Source: Natronocella acetinitrilica (GTDB lineage Bacteria > Pseudomonadota > Gammaproteobacteria > Nitrococcales > Aquisalimonadaceae). Taken from it: a stretch of DNA of 64,000 bases. Position numbers and translations under genes: made by a program. This document shows positions 45,588 to 53,357 of this stretch, piece by piece. Location of the stretch: positions 62,001 to 126,000 of the forward strand of contig NZ_JALJXV010000010.1 in the NCBI RefSeq assembly GCF_024170285.1. Direction: 5' to 3'. The notes below the pieces were generated by a model that did not search any database, was not told the DNA's origin, and saw nothing but the letters and a program-made list of their open reading frames with translations. How positions within the stretch are numbered: the first letter of the stretch is position 1; every line of letters begins with the position of its first letter.

Positions 45588-46047
45588 TGTATTTATTATT
45601 CTGGCGGACCGGTTATTTGTGTGCGGTATCTCTATTACGAGTTGACTCAGTTGGACGTTGGTGGAGATGTCCGTAATTTGCGGGAACCACGTTTCACTTA
45701 TCAGTGTTCTCCGGGTATTGTCTGGGCTTGTTGCGTCTAGAGATAATAGCCATTTTTTAACTATATGGTTTTTATTGAAGTCTCTAAATTATCGTTGTAT
45801 CCCGGTTTTTTATTTGTTAAGTGTACTAAGTGTATGCAGTGAATGCTTTTCTACTTTATCGTCAATTTGAAAGTTATCTTGGTTAAATCCATGTTATATG
45901 CGTAAAGCATTCACTGTATACACAACATACACAAAAATTGGAATACGGAGGAGCGACATTAATCACTGCATGTCATCGCATAAGTAACAAAGCATGTATT
46001 TAAAAAAGGGAAGACCTAAGGCTTCCCTTTTTGCGCGGGTTTAACTC
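45588..46047. other. AT-rich stretch with a 20-bp inverted repeat, candidate replication origin
   Basis: GTGTATGCAGTGAATGCTTT (45830-45849) and AAAGCATTCACTGTATACAC (45904-45923) are reverse complements at 19 of 20 positions, separated by 54 bp of AT-rich DNA. Short GTGTA/TACAC repeats surround them. P4-like elements replicate from an origin bound by their primase-helicase, whose gene ends 125 bp away. No gene is present. Confidence 0.5.
46003..46032. terminator. Rho-independent terminator of the primase gene, bidirectional
   Basis: AAAAAGGGAAG (46003-46013) pairs with CTTCCCTTTTT (46022-46032) around a short loop, with further CC/GG pairing inside. The A tract and T tract allow termination on either strand. 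It lies 16 bp beyond the primase stop. Confidence 0.75.
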
Positions 46048-48495
46048 CTAAACTTGCAACTTCTTAGAAGTGTAGGAGGAAACAGGTGATATCCCTAGGT
46101 TTTCTTGGATAACTTTAAATCCGTTTAAGGCATATCCGCTACTTTGCCTAGTGACGTCAAAGCCTCGGTTTCGGATGGACTTCGTGAGGCTTTGCTGAGT
46201 CCAGGGGGTCATGCCTCGCTCTTCGCACCACTGCTTGAATGCGCTGTATACGTCCTTTGTCAGCACAAACCCTTTGTCCGTCTTTTCGAGACAGTCAGTC
46301 ATGAACTCCTTCAGAGTGTCTTCGCTATCTAGGTAATCACGGGATGCGTCGACAACGCGTTGAGGGGCGTTCAGGCCTTGTTTCTGCCACTCTATGGCCC
46401 CGTCAATCATCCAACGGAGGATCGCAGGCCACTCGGCTTTTAACTTGTCCATGAGGTCAGGATCCCTGTCCCGATCACTAATCTGGCGGGTAAATGGAAT
46501 CAACAGAAGACGACGACGCATGGCGTCATCGACAGTCCTGAGAGCAGGTTTTTGATTACCGATCATGAAGACCGTGCACTCGGGTGAGAACTCAAAGAAA
46601 TCCTGCCGCATGCGGCGCGCCGAAATTAGATCTCCCCCTGTTAGGTCTTTAAGTAACGACTCGTTCCAGGTTGCGCCTACGGGAAGTTCGGCTGCCGTAA
46701 CAAGCCGTTTCCCTTCCATGCTAGCTAAATCTGTTGGATGCTGCGGTCCGCGGTTGGCGAGGAAGGTTTCGGCAGGAGTGCGTGTTGCATACTCGCCCAT
46801 GATTTGATGGATAGTGTTGCAGAAGACCGACTTTCCATTGCCCCCAGTTCCAAAGATGAACGGCAGCTTGTGCTCGCTGGTCAGCCCGGTTAAGGCGTAG
46901 CCGCATAGACGCTTTAGGAAGCCCACCATCTCCGCATCATCTTCCTGTGTTTGCGCAAGGAAGGCCTCCCACTGAGCCGCATGGGCACCGAGTGAAGCTG
47001 GAGTGACGGCAACTTGCCGGGTGATTAAATCCCCACGTTCAGCGGCACGCAGCGTTCCGCTGCGGAGATCCACCGTGCCGCCCGGTGTTCCCACTAACAT
47101 TGGGTCAGAATCGAAATCCTTTGGAGCCGCAATTAGGTCTGAGTTGCTTTGCGCGGTATTTGCGACGTTGATAAAAAAACTTCGCTGCCGCAGATTTTTC
47201 GCATGGCTTTTCCATCGAGCTTCAAACTTATTCGCCTCATCCGTGGAACCAATGTTTTGCGCGTATTCTTTTGCCCACTTTTCCACATCAAGTGCAAGAT
47301 CGCGAATAAATGACCTAGTTTGGGTAATATGCGTCTGCTTTTGATCCAAAGACCAGACAGTGCCGTTCCAAAAGAACCAATTGCCCTGTTTCGCCACATA
47401 CTTAGCGTTATTTTGCCATCCGTATTTCGCCGACAGATCAAGAGCCAATTGATCGTGCGTAAGGTCCGGAAGCCCGTCAGTGCCGAGACTAATTAGGCTA
47501 TTATTCGCCGAACCAGATATTGGCGGGGCGATGGGGGGACTGCCGGTCCAACCTGCTTGCTTAGCCATATGGAACAGTGTTCCTAGCTTGACACCATTGG
47601 GACAGTTAGAGTTGAAAGTTTCCCACATCTTTGCCGTCTCTCCGTCCCGATACTTGTGGCCTTTGACACTCCATTGGTCCCAGAGCTCGAAGGCCGCTGA
47701 CCCGGCCTTGGTCGAGTGGAGTGCCATTCCTACGCGAAGCCAGGAGTTGTAGTCACAGTCAGGGTCTAGGGCCCCTAGCGCGCTGAGGATCTCAGCCGGG
47801 TTTGTGAGGAAGTTCTTCCCGGAAGCGCTCGCCACCGTCCTACGCCCTTCCAATCCAACCGGTGGAAACGCAGTCTTCAATCTGTCCCAAGGGATAGGTC
47901 GTTCTGCAGTGCTCTTGACTATATGAACCATATGGGGTTTGTTCGGGTCTTTTTGGTGGTAAAACCCCGGAAGTCTTAAAACACGCGCTCTATCCTTCGC
48001 ACTGGGATCGCTGCCATAGTCCTCCACCATCCGCCGCTGAACGGCCTCGAACTCATGAGGGGACGCGCCTTCCGTTAAGAAGTATCGGTGATACTTGTTC
48101 GGACTGGATTGCACGGTTATGTGTGGGTCCACTGGGAAGCGTGTATCACTCCCTTCGTCGTCTTCTTGAAAAATAGCGCGGATACGGGTGATATTTTCTT
48201 TCTTGCGACCTTCGCCGTCTGTCTCCTGTACGGTGACGAATACACCCGCACCTTGCTGGTTCAGTTTCGTTAGCTTTTTTGCATACTCATCTAACGTTCC
48301 AGAGAAAATGCGTGCGTACTGGGACGAGTTTTCCTTGGCCTGCGGCGTATCTGCAAAAGTCTGGAAAGTAAAGACTTCTGCTTCTCCGTCGAGAAGCGAA
48401 AGAAACTTTTGGGCTTCCTGCAGGTTGGGCTTGATGTTGTCGGTTTCGTTGTTCTTGCTATCGTTTACATTATTTTTAATATCTGCTTTTAGCAT
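46048..48495 (-). CDS. P4-type phage/plasmid primase-helicase
   Basis: An 815-aa protein. The N-terminal RepB-like primase segment (about 30-220) has IFQEDDEGSDTRFPVDPHI and HRYF. The PriCT-2 region is about 240-315 (CDYNSWLRVGMALH, FELWDQWS). A D5_N-type linker leads to a superfamily 3 helicase with Walker A GTGGNGKSVFCNTI (about 548) and the sensor-like MIGNQKPALRTVDDAMRRRL (about 655). It starts replication of P4-like satellites and islands. ATG at 48495 after GGAG. An active-looking gene implies that the island can replicate when excised. Confidence 0.9.
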   Translation of the reverse strand: MLKADIKNNVNDSKNNETDNIKPNLQEAQKFLSLLDGEAEVFTFQTFADTPQAKENSSQYARIFSGTLDEYAKKLTKLNQQGAGVFVTVQETDGEGRKKENITRIRAIFQEDDEGSDTRFPVDPHITVQSSPNKYHRYFLTEGASPHEFEAVQRRMVEDYGSDPSAKDRARVLRLPGFYHQKDPNKPHMVHIVKSTAERPIPWDRLKTAFPPVGLEGRRTVASASGKNFLTNPAEILSALGALDPDCDYNSWLRVGMALHSTKAGSAAFELWDQWSVKGHKYRDGETAKMWETFNSNCPNGVKLGTLFHMAKQAGWTGSPPIAPPISGSANNSLISLGTDGLPDLTHDQLALDLSAKYGWQNNAKYVAKQGNWFFWNGTVWSLDQKQTHITQTRSFIRDLALDVEKWAKEYAQNIGSTDEANKFEARWKSHAKNLRQRSFFINVANTAQSNSDLIAAPKDFDSDPMLVGTPGGTVDLRSGTLRAAERGDLITRQVAVTPASLGAHAAQWEAFLAQTQEDDAEMVGFLKRLCGYALTGLTSEHKLPFIFGTGGNGKSVFCNTIHQIMGEYATRTPAETFLANRGPQHPTDLASMEGKRLVTAAELPVGATWNESLLKDLTGGDLISARRMRQDFFEFSPECTVFMIGNQKPALRTVDDAMRRRLLLIPFTRQISDRDRDPDLMDKLKAEWPAILRWMIDGAIEWQKQGLNAPQRVVDASRDYLDSEDTLKEFMTDCLEKTDKGFVLTKDVYSAFKQWCEERGMTPWTQQSLTKSIRNRGFDVTRQSSGYALNGFKVIQENLGISPVSSYTSKKLQV

Positions 48496-48684
48496 GGTAT
48501 TTTCTCCTATAGGCTAAATTTTTTACATAAGGATTCTCCTTACTTGTCCGTATTTATCCATTCAAGACGACTCGGTATAAGGAATAGAAATATAAGGACT
48601 TAAAAAATGTTTTTAATTTAATAAAAATTCTTTATTTTTTACATGGCCAGATCCTTTTAGTTTATATGAAACGATAAAATTCTA
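48496..48684. promoter_or_regulatory. AT-rich region between AlpA-like and primase genes
   Basis: 189 bp rich in A and T with several -10-like tracts (TATAAGG at 48578 and TTTATATGAA at 48661). Probably holds the primase promoter on the minus strand. No gene seen. Confidence 0.35.
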
Positions 48685-48846
48685 TCAATTAAGCTTCTTC
48701 TCCCATCGCTCCAGCTCATCTAGGCGCCAGCGCTTAAGTCCACCGATGTCATGCGGTTTCGGCATGATTCCTTTTTCTGTCCAGCGCCAAATGGTGGTTC
48801 TACTGATGTTGTATCGCTTTTGGACTTGATTGTTCGATAAGTACAT
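48685..48846 (-). CDS. AlpA/Xis-like helix-turn-helix protein
   Basis: A 53-aa protein: MYLSNNQVQKRYNISRTTIW, then RWTEKGIMPKP and GLKRWRLDELERW. This is the compact HTH of AlpA/excisionase proteins in P4-like elements, where it activates integrase or directs excision. The ribosome site AGGAG lies 8 nt upstream of the ATG at 48846. It is adjacent to the integrase (106 nt) and the primase. It is shorter than the two HTH paralogues at 43 and 45 kb and not close to them in sequence. Confidence 0.85.
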   Translation of the reverse strand: MYLSNNQVQKRYNISRTTIWRWTEKGIMPKPHDIGGLKRWRLDELERWEKKLN

Positions 48847-48952
48847 ATTGCTCTCCTTTTTCACGGTTGGATTGGCGTATTATATGAATAACAGGGAAAA
48901 TTGCAAGCATCTGTTTTGGTTGAAGTTTTTGTTTTAAATTTTGCGAAATTTC

Positions 48953-50275
48953 TTATTTTAAATTTTCAATTTCATTCCCCAGGCGGCGCTCGAAGACTTC
49001 TAACATCTCCCGTTTTTGATCTAAAAAATCCCACCGGTCGTAGTGCCTCACGTCAATTCCTAGCTGTCCGTGGTTCTGAAGCCGGTTACGCCACTCAGAG
49101 TTGTATCCGAGTTCACCCAGCCGGGTTTTCACGGTTGAGCGGAGGTTTGCAGGGGACCACGGTTCAAGCGGCGTTATACCGCGGAGCCGGTCTTGTTCAT
49201 CCATGAATGGCCGGAGTCGGTTGCGTACAAATTGAGCAGGTGCGGTGCTACTCATTGGAGCATCGTCGCGTCGCGTGTTGGGAAATAAAAATGGTGTACT
49301 GCCAGTGAACTCTTTCAAATATTTGAGTTCTTCTAGGGCCATGGGGCATAACGGCATGATGTGCGGGCGTCTGTTTTTCGTACCTGCTTCATTAGAGCCG
49401 CGGTTGGCTGGGATCTCCCAGAGACTTTTTGTTAGGTCGAACTCGCTCCACCTAGCCTGGCCGACTTCAGTAAAATGCATGCCCCCTAACAGCAGTTGAA
49501 GTTTGACTTCCGCCTTCATTATGGGGGATCCGGGTGCGAATGGGAGGGCTGTCCAGATACGTGCGAGTTCTGAGAAATCTAGGGCGCGGTCTCGCGTTGC
49601 TGCGGAAGGAGGTTGGGACGGAATAGCATCCATCGGGTTCATGCTTAGGCCGAACGAAAGCTCTGAGTTTACATGCGCTGGATTATGGTCATGATGCAGC
49701 CCTGTTTTAAATACGGCATGGAGGAAGGTGCGTAGGCGGTTGGCGGTGTTAGGGCTGGCTTTGCTTATAGCGCTGCCTATGACTCTCTGTAGGTCCAATG
49801 GTGTGATGTCGGCGACCTTGCACGTGAGGAGCGAGGTTGGTACCCACCGTTCAAACGTCCCCCTAAGGTCGTCGACGTATCTTTGCGTCCGACCTTTTTG
49901 TTTGAGCGTTGTTAGATGAGTCGCGAGCAGTTGCTCTAGCGAGCCGCGGGACGCTTCGAGTTGTCGCTTATTTTCCGCTTCCGCTTTTCGTCGATCTTCT
50001 GTCAGACGTGCCTCTTGCCGTGCTTCCCTGGGATCTACGCCACTCTGAATTAGTTTCCGCGCCTCAGAAGCTTGATCCCTTGCCTCGCGTAGCCCCGTGT
50101 CTGGGTAGCGTCCAAGATTTAAAAACTTCCGCTTGCCTTTCCCCGTATATGCCTGGAAGAAAGTGATTGTGCCTGCTGGGGTAACTTGTGCCCCGAAGCC
50201 TGACCTGTCGTTATCCCAAAGTCGGTAGGGGCCTTTGCGGGGTTGGGCAGTATCGAGCTTCTTGACCGTGAGCAT
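48953..50275 (-). CDS. P4-family tyrosine integrase (one catalytic position altered)
   Basis: A 440-aa protein. The N-terminal DUF4102-like arm-binding part is LTVKKLDTAQPRKGPYRLWD and RYPDTGLREARDQASEARKL; the core-binding part is about 110-200; the catalytic domain is from about 220. The Tyr lies in HYDRWDFLDQKREML and box II Arg in PANLRSTV. The box I Arg, expected in G-x-R-x-x-E, is His (LLGGMHFTEVGQARW). The start is the ATG at 50273-50275 with GGAGG upstream; the longer frame to 50311 runs through the 12-bp repeats. It catalyses insertion at and excision from the tRNA-Thr site. Confidence 0.88.
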   Translation of the reverse strand: MLTVKKLDTAQPRKGPYRLWDNDRSGFGAQVTPAGTITFFQAYTGKGKRKFLNLGRYPDTGLREARDQASEARKLIQSGVDPREARQEARLTEDRRKAEAENKRQLEASRGSLEQLLATHLTTLKQKGRTQRYVDDLRGTFERWVPTSLLTCKVADITPLDLQRVIGSAISKASPNTANRLRTFLHAVFKTGLHHDHNPAHVNSELSFGLSMNPMDAIPSQPPSAATRDRALDFSELARIWTALPFAPGSPIMKAEVKLQLLLGGMHFTEVGQARWSEFDLTKSLWEIPANRGSNEAGTKNRRPHIMPLCPMALEELKYLKEFTGSTPFLFPNTRRDDAPMSSTAPAQFVRNRLRPFMDEQDRLRGITPLEPWSPANLRSTVKTRLGELGYNSEWRNRLQNHGQLGIDVRHYDRWDFLDQKREMLEVFERRLGNEIENLK

Positions 50276-50291
50276 CGCAGGGTGACCTCCG

Positions 50292-50312
50292 TAGTGCATA
50301 TTGTAGTGCATA
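50292..50312. repeat. Tandem 12-bp repeat, candidate integrase arm-type site (right)
   Basis: TAGTGCATATTG followed by TAGTGCATA, matching the left doublet at 21254-21274 in 18 of 21 positions. It lies just upstream of the integrase start, so integrase binding could also control its own gene. Confidence 0.55.
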
Positions 50313-50435
50313 CACTAGCATGCATAGAGAGCATTAACCTGAAACAGTGGGCTACGGAGTTTCCTTTAAAAAAAGTAAAAACAATAAGTTAAAAATTTTT
50401 GGATACGTCGTGAAGTGTCATGAGACAAAAAACAT

Positions 50436-50487
50436 ACTGATTCGTAATCAGTAGGTCGGGGGTTCGACTCCTCTCGCCGGCACCATA
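50436..50487 (+). repeat. Right attachment site (attR), tRNA-Thr 3' half copy
   Basis: Identical to 21146-21197 over 52 bp, from the anticodon arm through CCA. It lacks the 5' acceptor strand and D arm, so it is not a tRNA gene. Confidence 0.95.
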
Positions 50488-50586
50488 AAAACAACGGCTT
50501 GCGCCTATCGACGCAAGTCGTATTCTTTTGTGTAGGCAGTAGCCCCCACGAACACCGTCTTTTTGCAGATGTTGAACCGATCGGGT

Positions 50587-51009
50587 TCAGCTCGGCGGCA
50601 CGTTGTCGAGTCCGAGCAAGTATTCCTCAGGTGTTAGCGCTGTAACCGGAGAGGCCCTGAAGTCTTGAACTTTACGCGTGATAATCGTATCGCAGTCTGA
50701 TGTCTCAGCCGCGGCTGCCACAACCGCGTCTTCAAAATCTGTCCATCTCAGGGCCTGCGCTCGCCTCAGTTCCGGCTTCCCGACGGTTGCTATCGAAAAA
50801 CGGCCAAGCAACCATTCGACCACTCGGGATGCTGTATCCGCGCTCTGATGGCGACTGACAAGAAAGTGAATCGTGGTGACCACGTGTGCTGGAAGTGCAC
50901 CCATGACCTCTTTGCGGAGCACCCTGTCCAGCACTAAAGCCGATGCCCGGTAGTGAGGATTACGTTTTTGTACGACATCGAGCACAACATTCGTGTCGAG
51001 GAGAATCAT
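50587..51009 (-). CDS. PIN-domain toxin (VapC-like ribonuclease)
   Basis: A 140-aa PIN-fold protein: MILLDTNVVLDV holds the first catalytic Asp, RWTDFEDAVVAAAAE the central acidic pair, and CDTIITRKVQDF the last. It is probably an RNase that cuts tRNA or mRNA. Its ATG overlaps the stop of the antitoxin gene (4 nt). It lies outside the island repeat but only 100 bp from it. Confidence 0.82.
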   Translation of the reverse strand: MILLDTNVVLDVVQKRNPHYRASALVLDRVLRKEVMGALPAHVVTTIHFLVSRHQSADTASRVVEWLLGRFSIATVGKPELRRAQALRWTDFEDAVVAAAAETSDCDTIITRKVQDFRASPVTALTPEEYLLGLDNVPPS

Positions 51010-51248
51010 GTGTGCTTATTGGTGAGATGGCGCCGATATTCATCTTCAGCATCAAGATCGGCGGGTATCAGACCGGTTATGAAATCCAGATCTGGCGACG
51101 GTTGATGTGTTTCCAGGGCACGCATCCGGCGCAGGTACCGATCAATCACCTCAGTCACAGTCAAGCCGTGGGCTTTGGCATAGGTTTTCGCAAACTCCAC
51201 GTCTTGTCGCGGGAGGCGAATGGTGAGTTTGGTCGTCTCGGTGTCCAC
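51006..51248 (-). CDS. DUF6364-type antitoxin of the PIN toxin
   Basis: An 80-aa protein with the ribbon-helix-helix start TKLTIRLPRQDVEFAKTYAK and HGLTVTEVIDRYLRRM, followed by an acidic tail for toxin binding. The GTG at 51246-51248 after AAGGA is the best start; the longer frame to 51341 lacks family residues. It overlaps the toxin gene by 4 nt, the usual antitoxin-first order. Confidence 0.8.
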   Translation of the reverse strand: MDTETTKLTIRLPRQDVEFAKTYAKAHGLTVTEVIDRYLRRMRALETHQPSPDLDFITGLIPADLDAEDEYRRHLTNKHT

Positions 51249-51648
51249 GCAATAATCCTTATCGTACGGCAAATGTAGCGACAGTATTCGGCTGTCCAGG
51301 GATGGAACAAAGGGATGAACTTCCCGAAGACATTCGTCCATACGATTACACTCTTTACAAGGGCATCTGGGAGTGCGTCCCCCAAATGCTGAATTGTGTA
51401 ACCTATGTCTCCGGTATACTCCGTTACCTATGTGTCAGGTAGCACAAGGGGTTAGGCTGAATGCCTGCCCCCTTCCTTTTCGAACTCCGGTCACTTGGTG
51501 CAAGTTTGGGTGCACATGAGGTGCATACCCTTGGGGCGCGCACGGCCCCAAGGTTGCCATCGCAGGCTGAGCCACGACTACAGAGTAGTGTCGAGGAAGG
51601 TTCCTTGTTGAAGCGGGAAATGATCCCAAGGCGGGGGTTCGACTCCCA
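51249..51648. other. Gene-free stretch with a strong hairpin and a tRNA T-arm fragment
   Basis: CCTTGGGGC (51529-51537) and GCCCCAAGG (51545-51553) form a perfect 9-bp stem. CGGGGGTTCGACTCC (51632-51646) is identical over 15 nt to the T-arm part of attL/attR and ends 2 bp before the stop of the next gene. Near 51405-51455 the segments ACCTATGTCTCCGGTAT and ACCTATGTGTCAGGT look like a decayed repeat or IS end. No gene is seen. Confidence 0.5.
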
Positions 51649-53052
51649 TTACTGCAACAACTCGTCGGTTAACAGTCGACCATGATTCAGGAACCGGTCG
51701 TAGAGCCGTTCACTCCGCTCGGCCAACTTTTCGTCGTCCTCCCAGGAGCCGGGACGATCAAACGCAGTCCCGGTGCGGTATCCATTCCCAACCCCTCGGA
51801 TGAAGGCAGTGACAGCCTGCGTTGTCGCCCGATCGTCCCGCACCGAGCCATCCGTTGCGTCGAGTTCAGCAACCACGATCCCGTCGACAAGCTGATGGTC
51901 CAGCGCGCCTGACAGCAAGTCATCGATGCCACCCCCAATGGTCGACGTCAGATTCGGAGACCGCTCGTCCAGGAAGGCGGTTGTACCTTCACGCTCGCGC
52001 AAGATTGAGAAACCACCGGTCACCTGATGCACGAGCCGCCACTGAGCGGCCACATCGATACGATCGGATGCAGCAACGGCAGCACCTTCTTCAAATCGTA
52101 CCTCTGCTGGAAGGCCCCAGGGCGTCGCAGGACCGTCCTCACCCAGCAGTGCATCGCTCATCGCTGCTGCGCGATCGAAGAGTTGCGCGGCCACTTGCCG
52201 ATCCGATTCTTCACCGAATATATGAAGAATCTCGTAGAGACCCTTATGACCTCGAACCAGGGCGCCCAAGTCATCAATCGCCCAAGTGGTGCCGCCGTCG
52301 TCGAAACGGTACACACCCGCGTCTTCGTCCCAGTGCTCATCAAGCGTGGTCGCGACGGCGCGGGCCACACCAAGCAGCTCGCCCCGGTCATGACCCATCC
52401 ACGCTTCCATGGTTGCTTCATCAAGTTGGCCCATGTCAGACGCCCCGCCGGGTTTGTGCCAGCGCACCCAGGCGTAAGCTGTTGCGTGAAACGCGTCCAG
52501 CCCATGCGCCATGGCCGAGGCATCCGGAGCGTTATCCGTCTGACCCGGCTGATGGAATCGGCCGTCAGTGTATCGCTCGCGCAGCAATTGTTGTCCGATT
52601 TGACTGAGAAACGGCGAAGGCTCGTGGGTCAGTTCATCAAACAGACCGTGGGCCTCAAAGCGACCGGCACTGTGATGCATGTGGTAGATGTACGCAGCGT
52701 CCGCATGTATTCGCATTGCCGCTGGTTCCTCCGGTGACGCCGCATCCCGGAGATCACCGTTGTCGACGTGGCGGTCTCGGGCATCCCGGAGCAGCTCCAG
52801 CCATGTTTGACCAATACTGCCCATAGGGTCGCCGGCGAGTGTCGGCTGATAAGCCTCGTGCCCAAGTTCGCTCGAGCGCATGAGTCGCCCTTTCACTGTC
52901 AGCGCACCCAGGGCCGCAAAGGTGTCGGCAGCGGAGCCTTCGTACGAATCAACTCCACGCTCTGGTGCGACGGCGGCGGCAAGTGGTACTGCAATGGCGC
53001 CCGCACAGGTACCGATGGCGATGGCAAGTGCACGCACGTTAATTCCAGACAT
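51649..53052 (-). CDS. Secreted helical protein of unknown function, possibly an (alpha/alpha) toroid
   Basis: A 467-aa protein with a signal peptide (LAIAIGTCAGAIAVPLAAAVA). The mature part is helix-rich, with segments such as WAIDDLGALVRGHKGLYEIL and QVAAQLFDRAAAMSDALLG that resemble the helical hairpins of (alpha/alpha)6 barrel enzymes. I do not recognise catalytic residues. It is divergent from the glycosyltransferase gene (305 bp between), so a role in the same polysaccharide pathway is possible. The start ATG has GGAG 7 nt upstream. Confidence 0.55.
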   Translation of the reverse strand: MSGINVRALAIAIGTCAGAIAVPLAAAVAPERGVDSYEGSAADTFAALGALTVKGRLMRSSELGHEAYQPTLAGDPMGSIGQTWLELLRDARDRHVDNGDLRDAASPEEPAAMRIHADAAYIYHMHHSAGRFEAHGLFDELTHEPSPFLSQIGQQLLRERYTDGRFHQPGQTDNAPDASAMAHGLDAFHATAYAWVRWHKPGGASDMGQLDEATMEAWMGHDRGELLGVARAVATTLDEHWDEDAGVYRFDDGGTTWAIDDLGALVRGHKGLYEILHIFGEESDRQVAAQLFDRAAAMSDALLGEDGPATPWGLPAEVRFEEGAAVAASDRIDVAAQWRLVHQVTGGFSILREREGTTAFLDERSPNLTSTIGGGIDDLLSGALDHQLVDGIVVAELDATDGSVRDDRATTQAVTAFIRGVGNGYRTGTAFDRPGSWEDDEKLAERSERLYDRFLNHGRLLTDELLQ

Positions 53053-53357
53053 TCATTACTCCAGTTCGATGCAAATGGCACCAGGATGAGGTTTCGCCGG
53101 CGCAGAGTGGACGTAGACCGTACGTGGAGTCTTCAAGTGGCCGGTTGACCTGAATCAATCAAGCGATGACTGCGCCTCTTACCCGATTGTGGGCGAGACG
53201 TAGACCAAGGACGCCAGTACCGCGCGGAGAGAGGGGGAGCTTGCATACAGACGTGTCTACTGGGACTAGAGTCTTAGGGGACGAGCCCATTCGAGCCAAG
53301 GGCCTGACGAGGCGGGGGTCAGCGAGGCAGAGCCGACGCTGATATCAAGGCGGCGAC
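53053..53357. promoter_or_regulatory. Divergent intergenic region before the glycosyltransferase gene
   Basis: 305 bp without a gene; it must contain promoters for both directions. I see no clear -35/-10 pair or operator. Confidence 0.4.

Noticed and set aside
50436-50487. Possible second tRNA-Thr
   Set aside because: Only the anticodon arm to CCA is present; the 5' acceptor strand and D arm are missing, so it is the attR copy.
51461-51685. 74-codon plus-strand ORF
   Set aside because: It runs through the hairpin and the T-arm fragment and into the antisense of the next gene; no support as coding.
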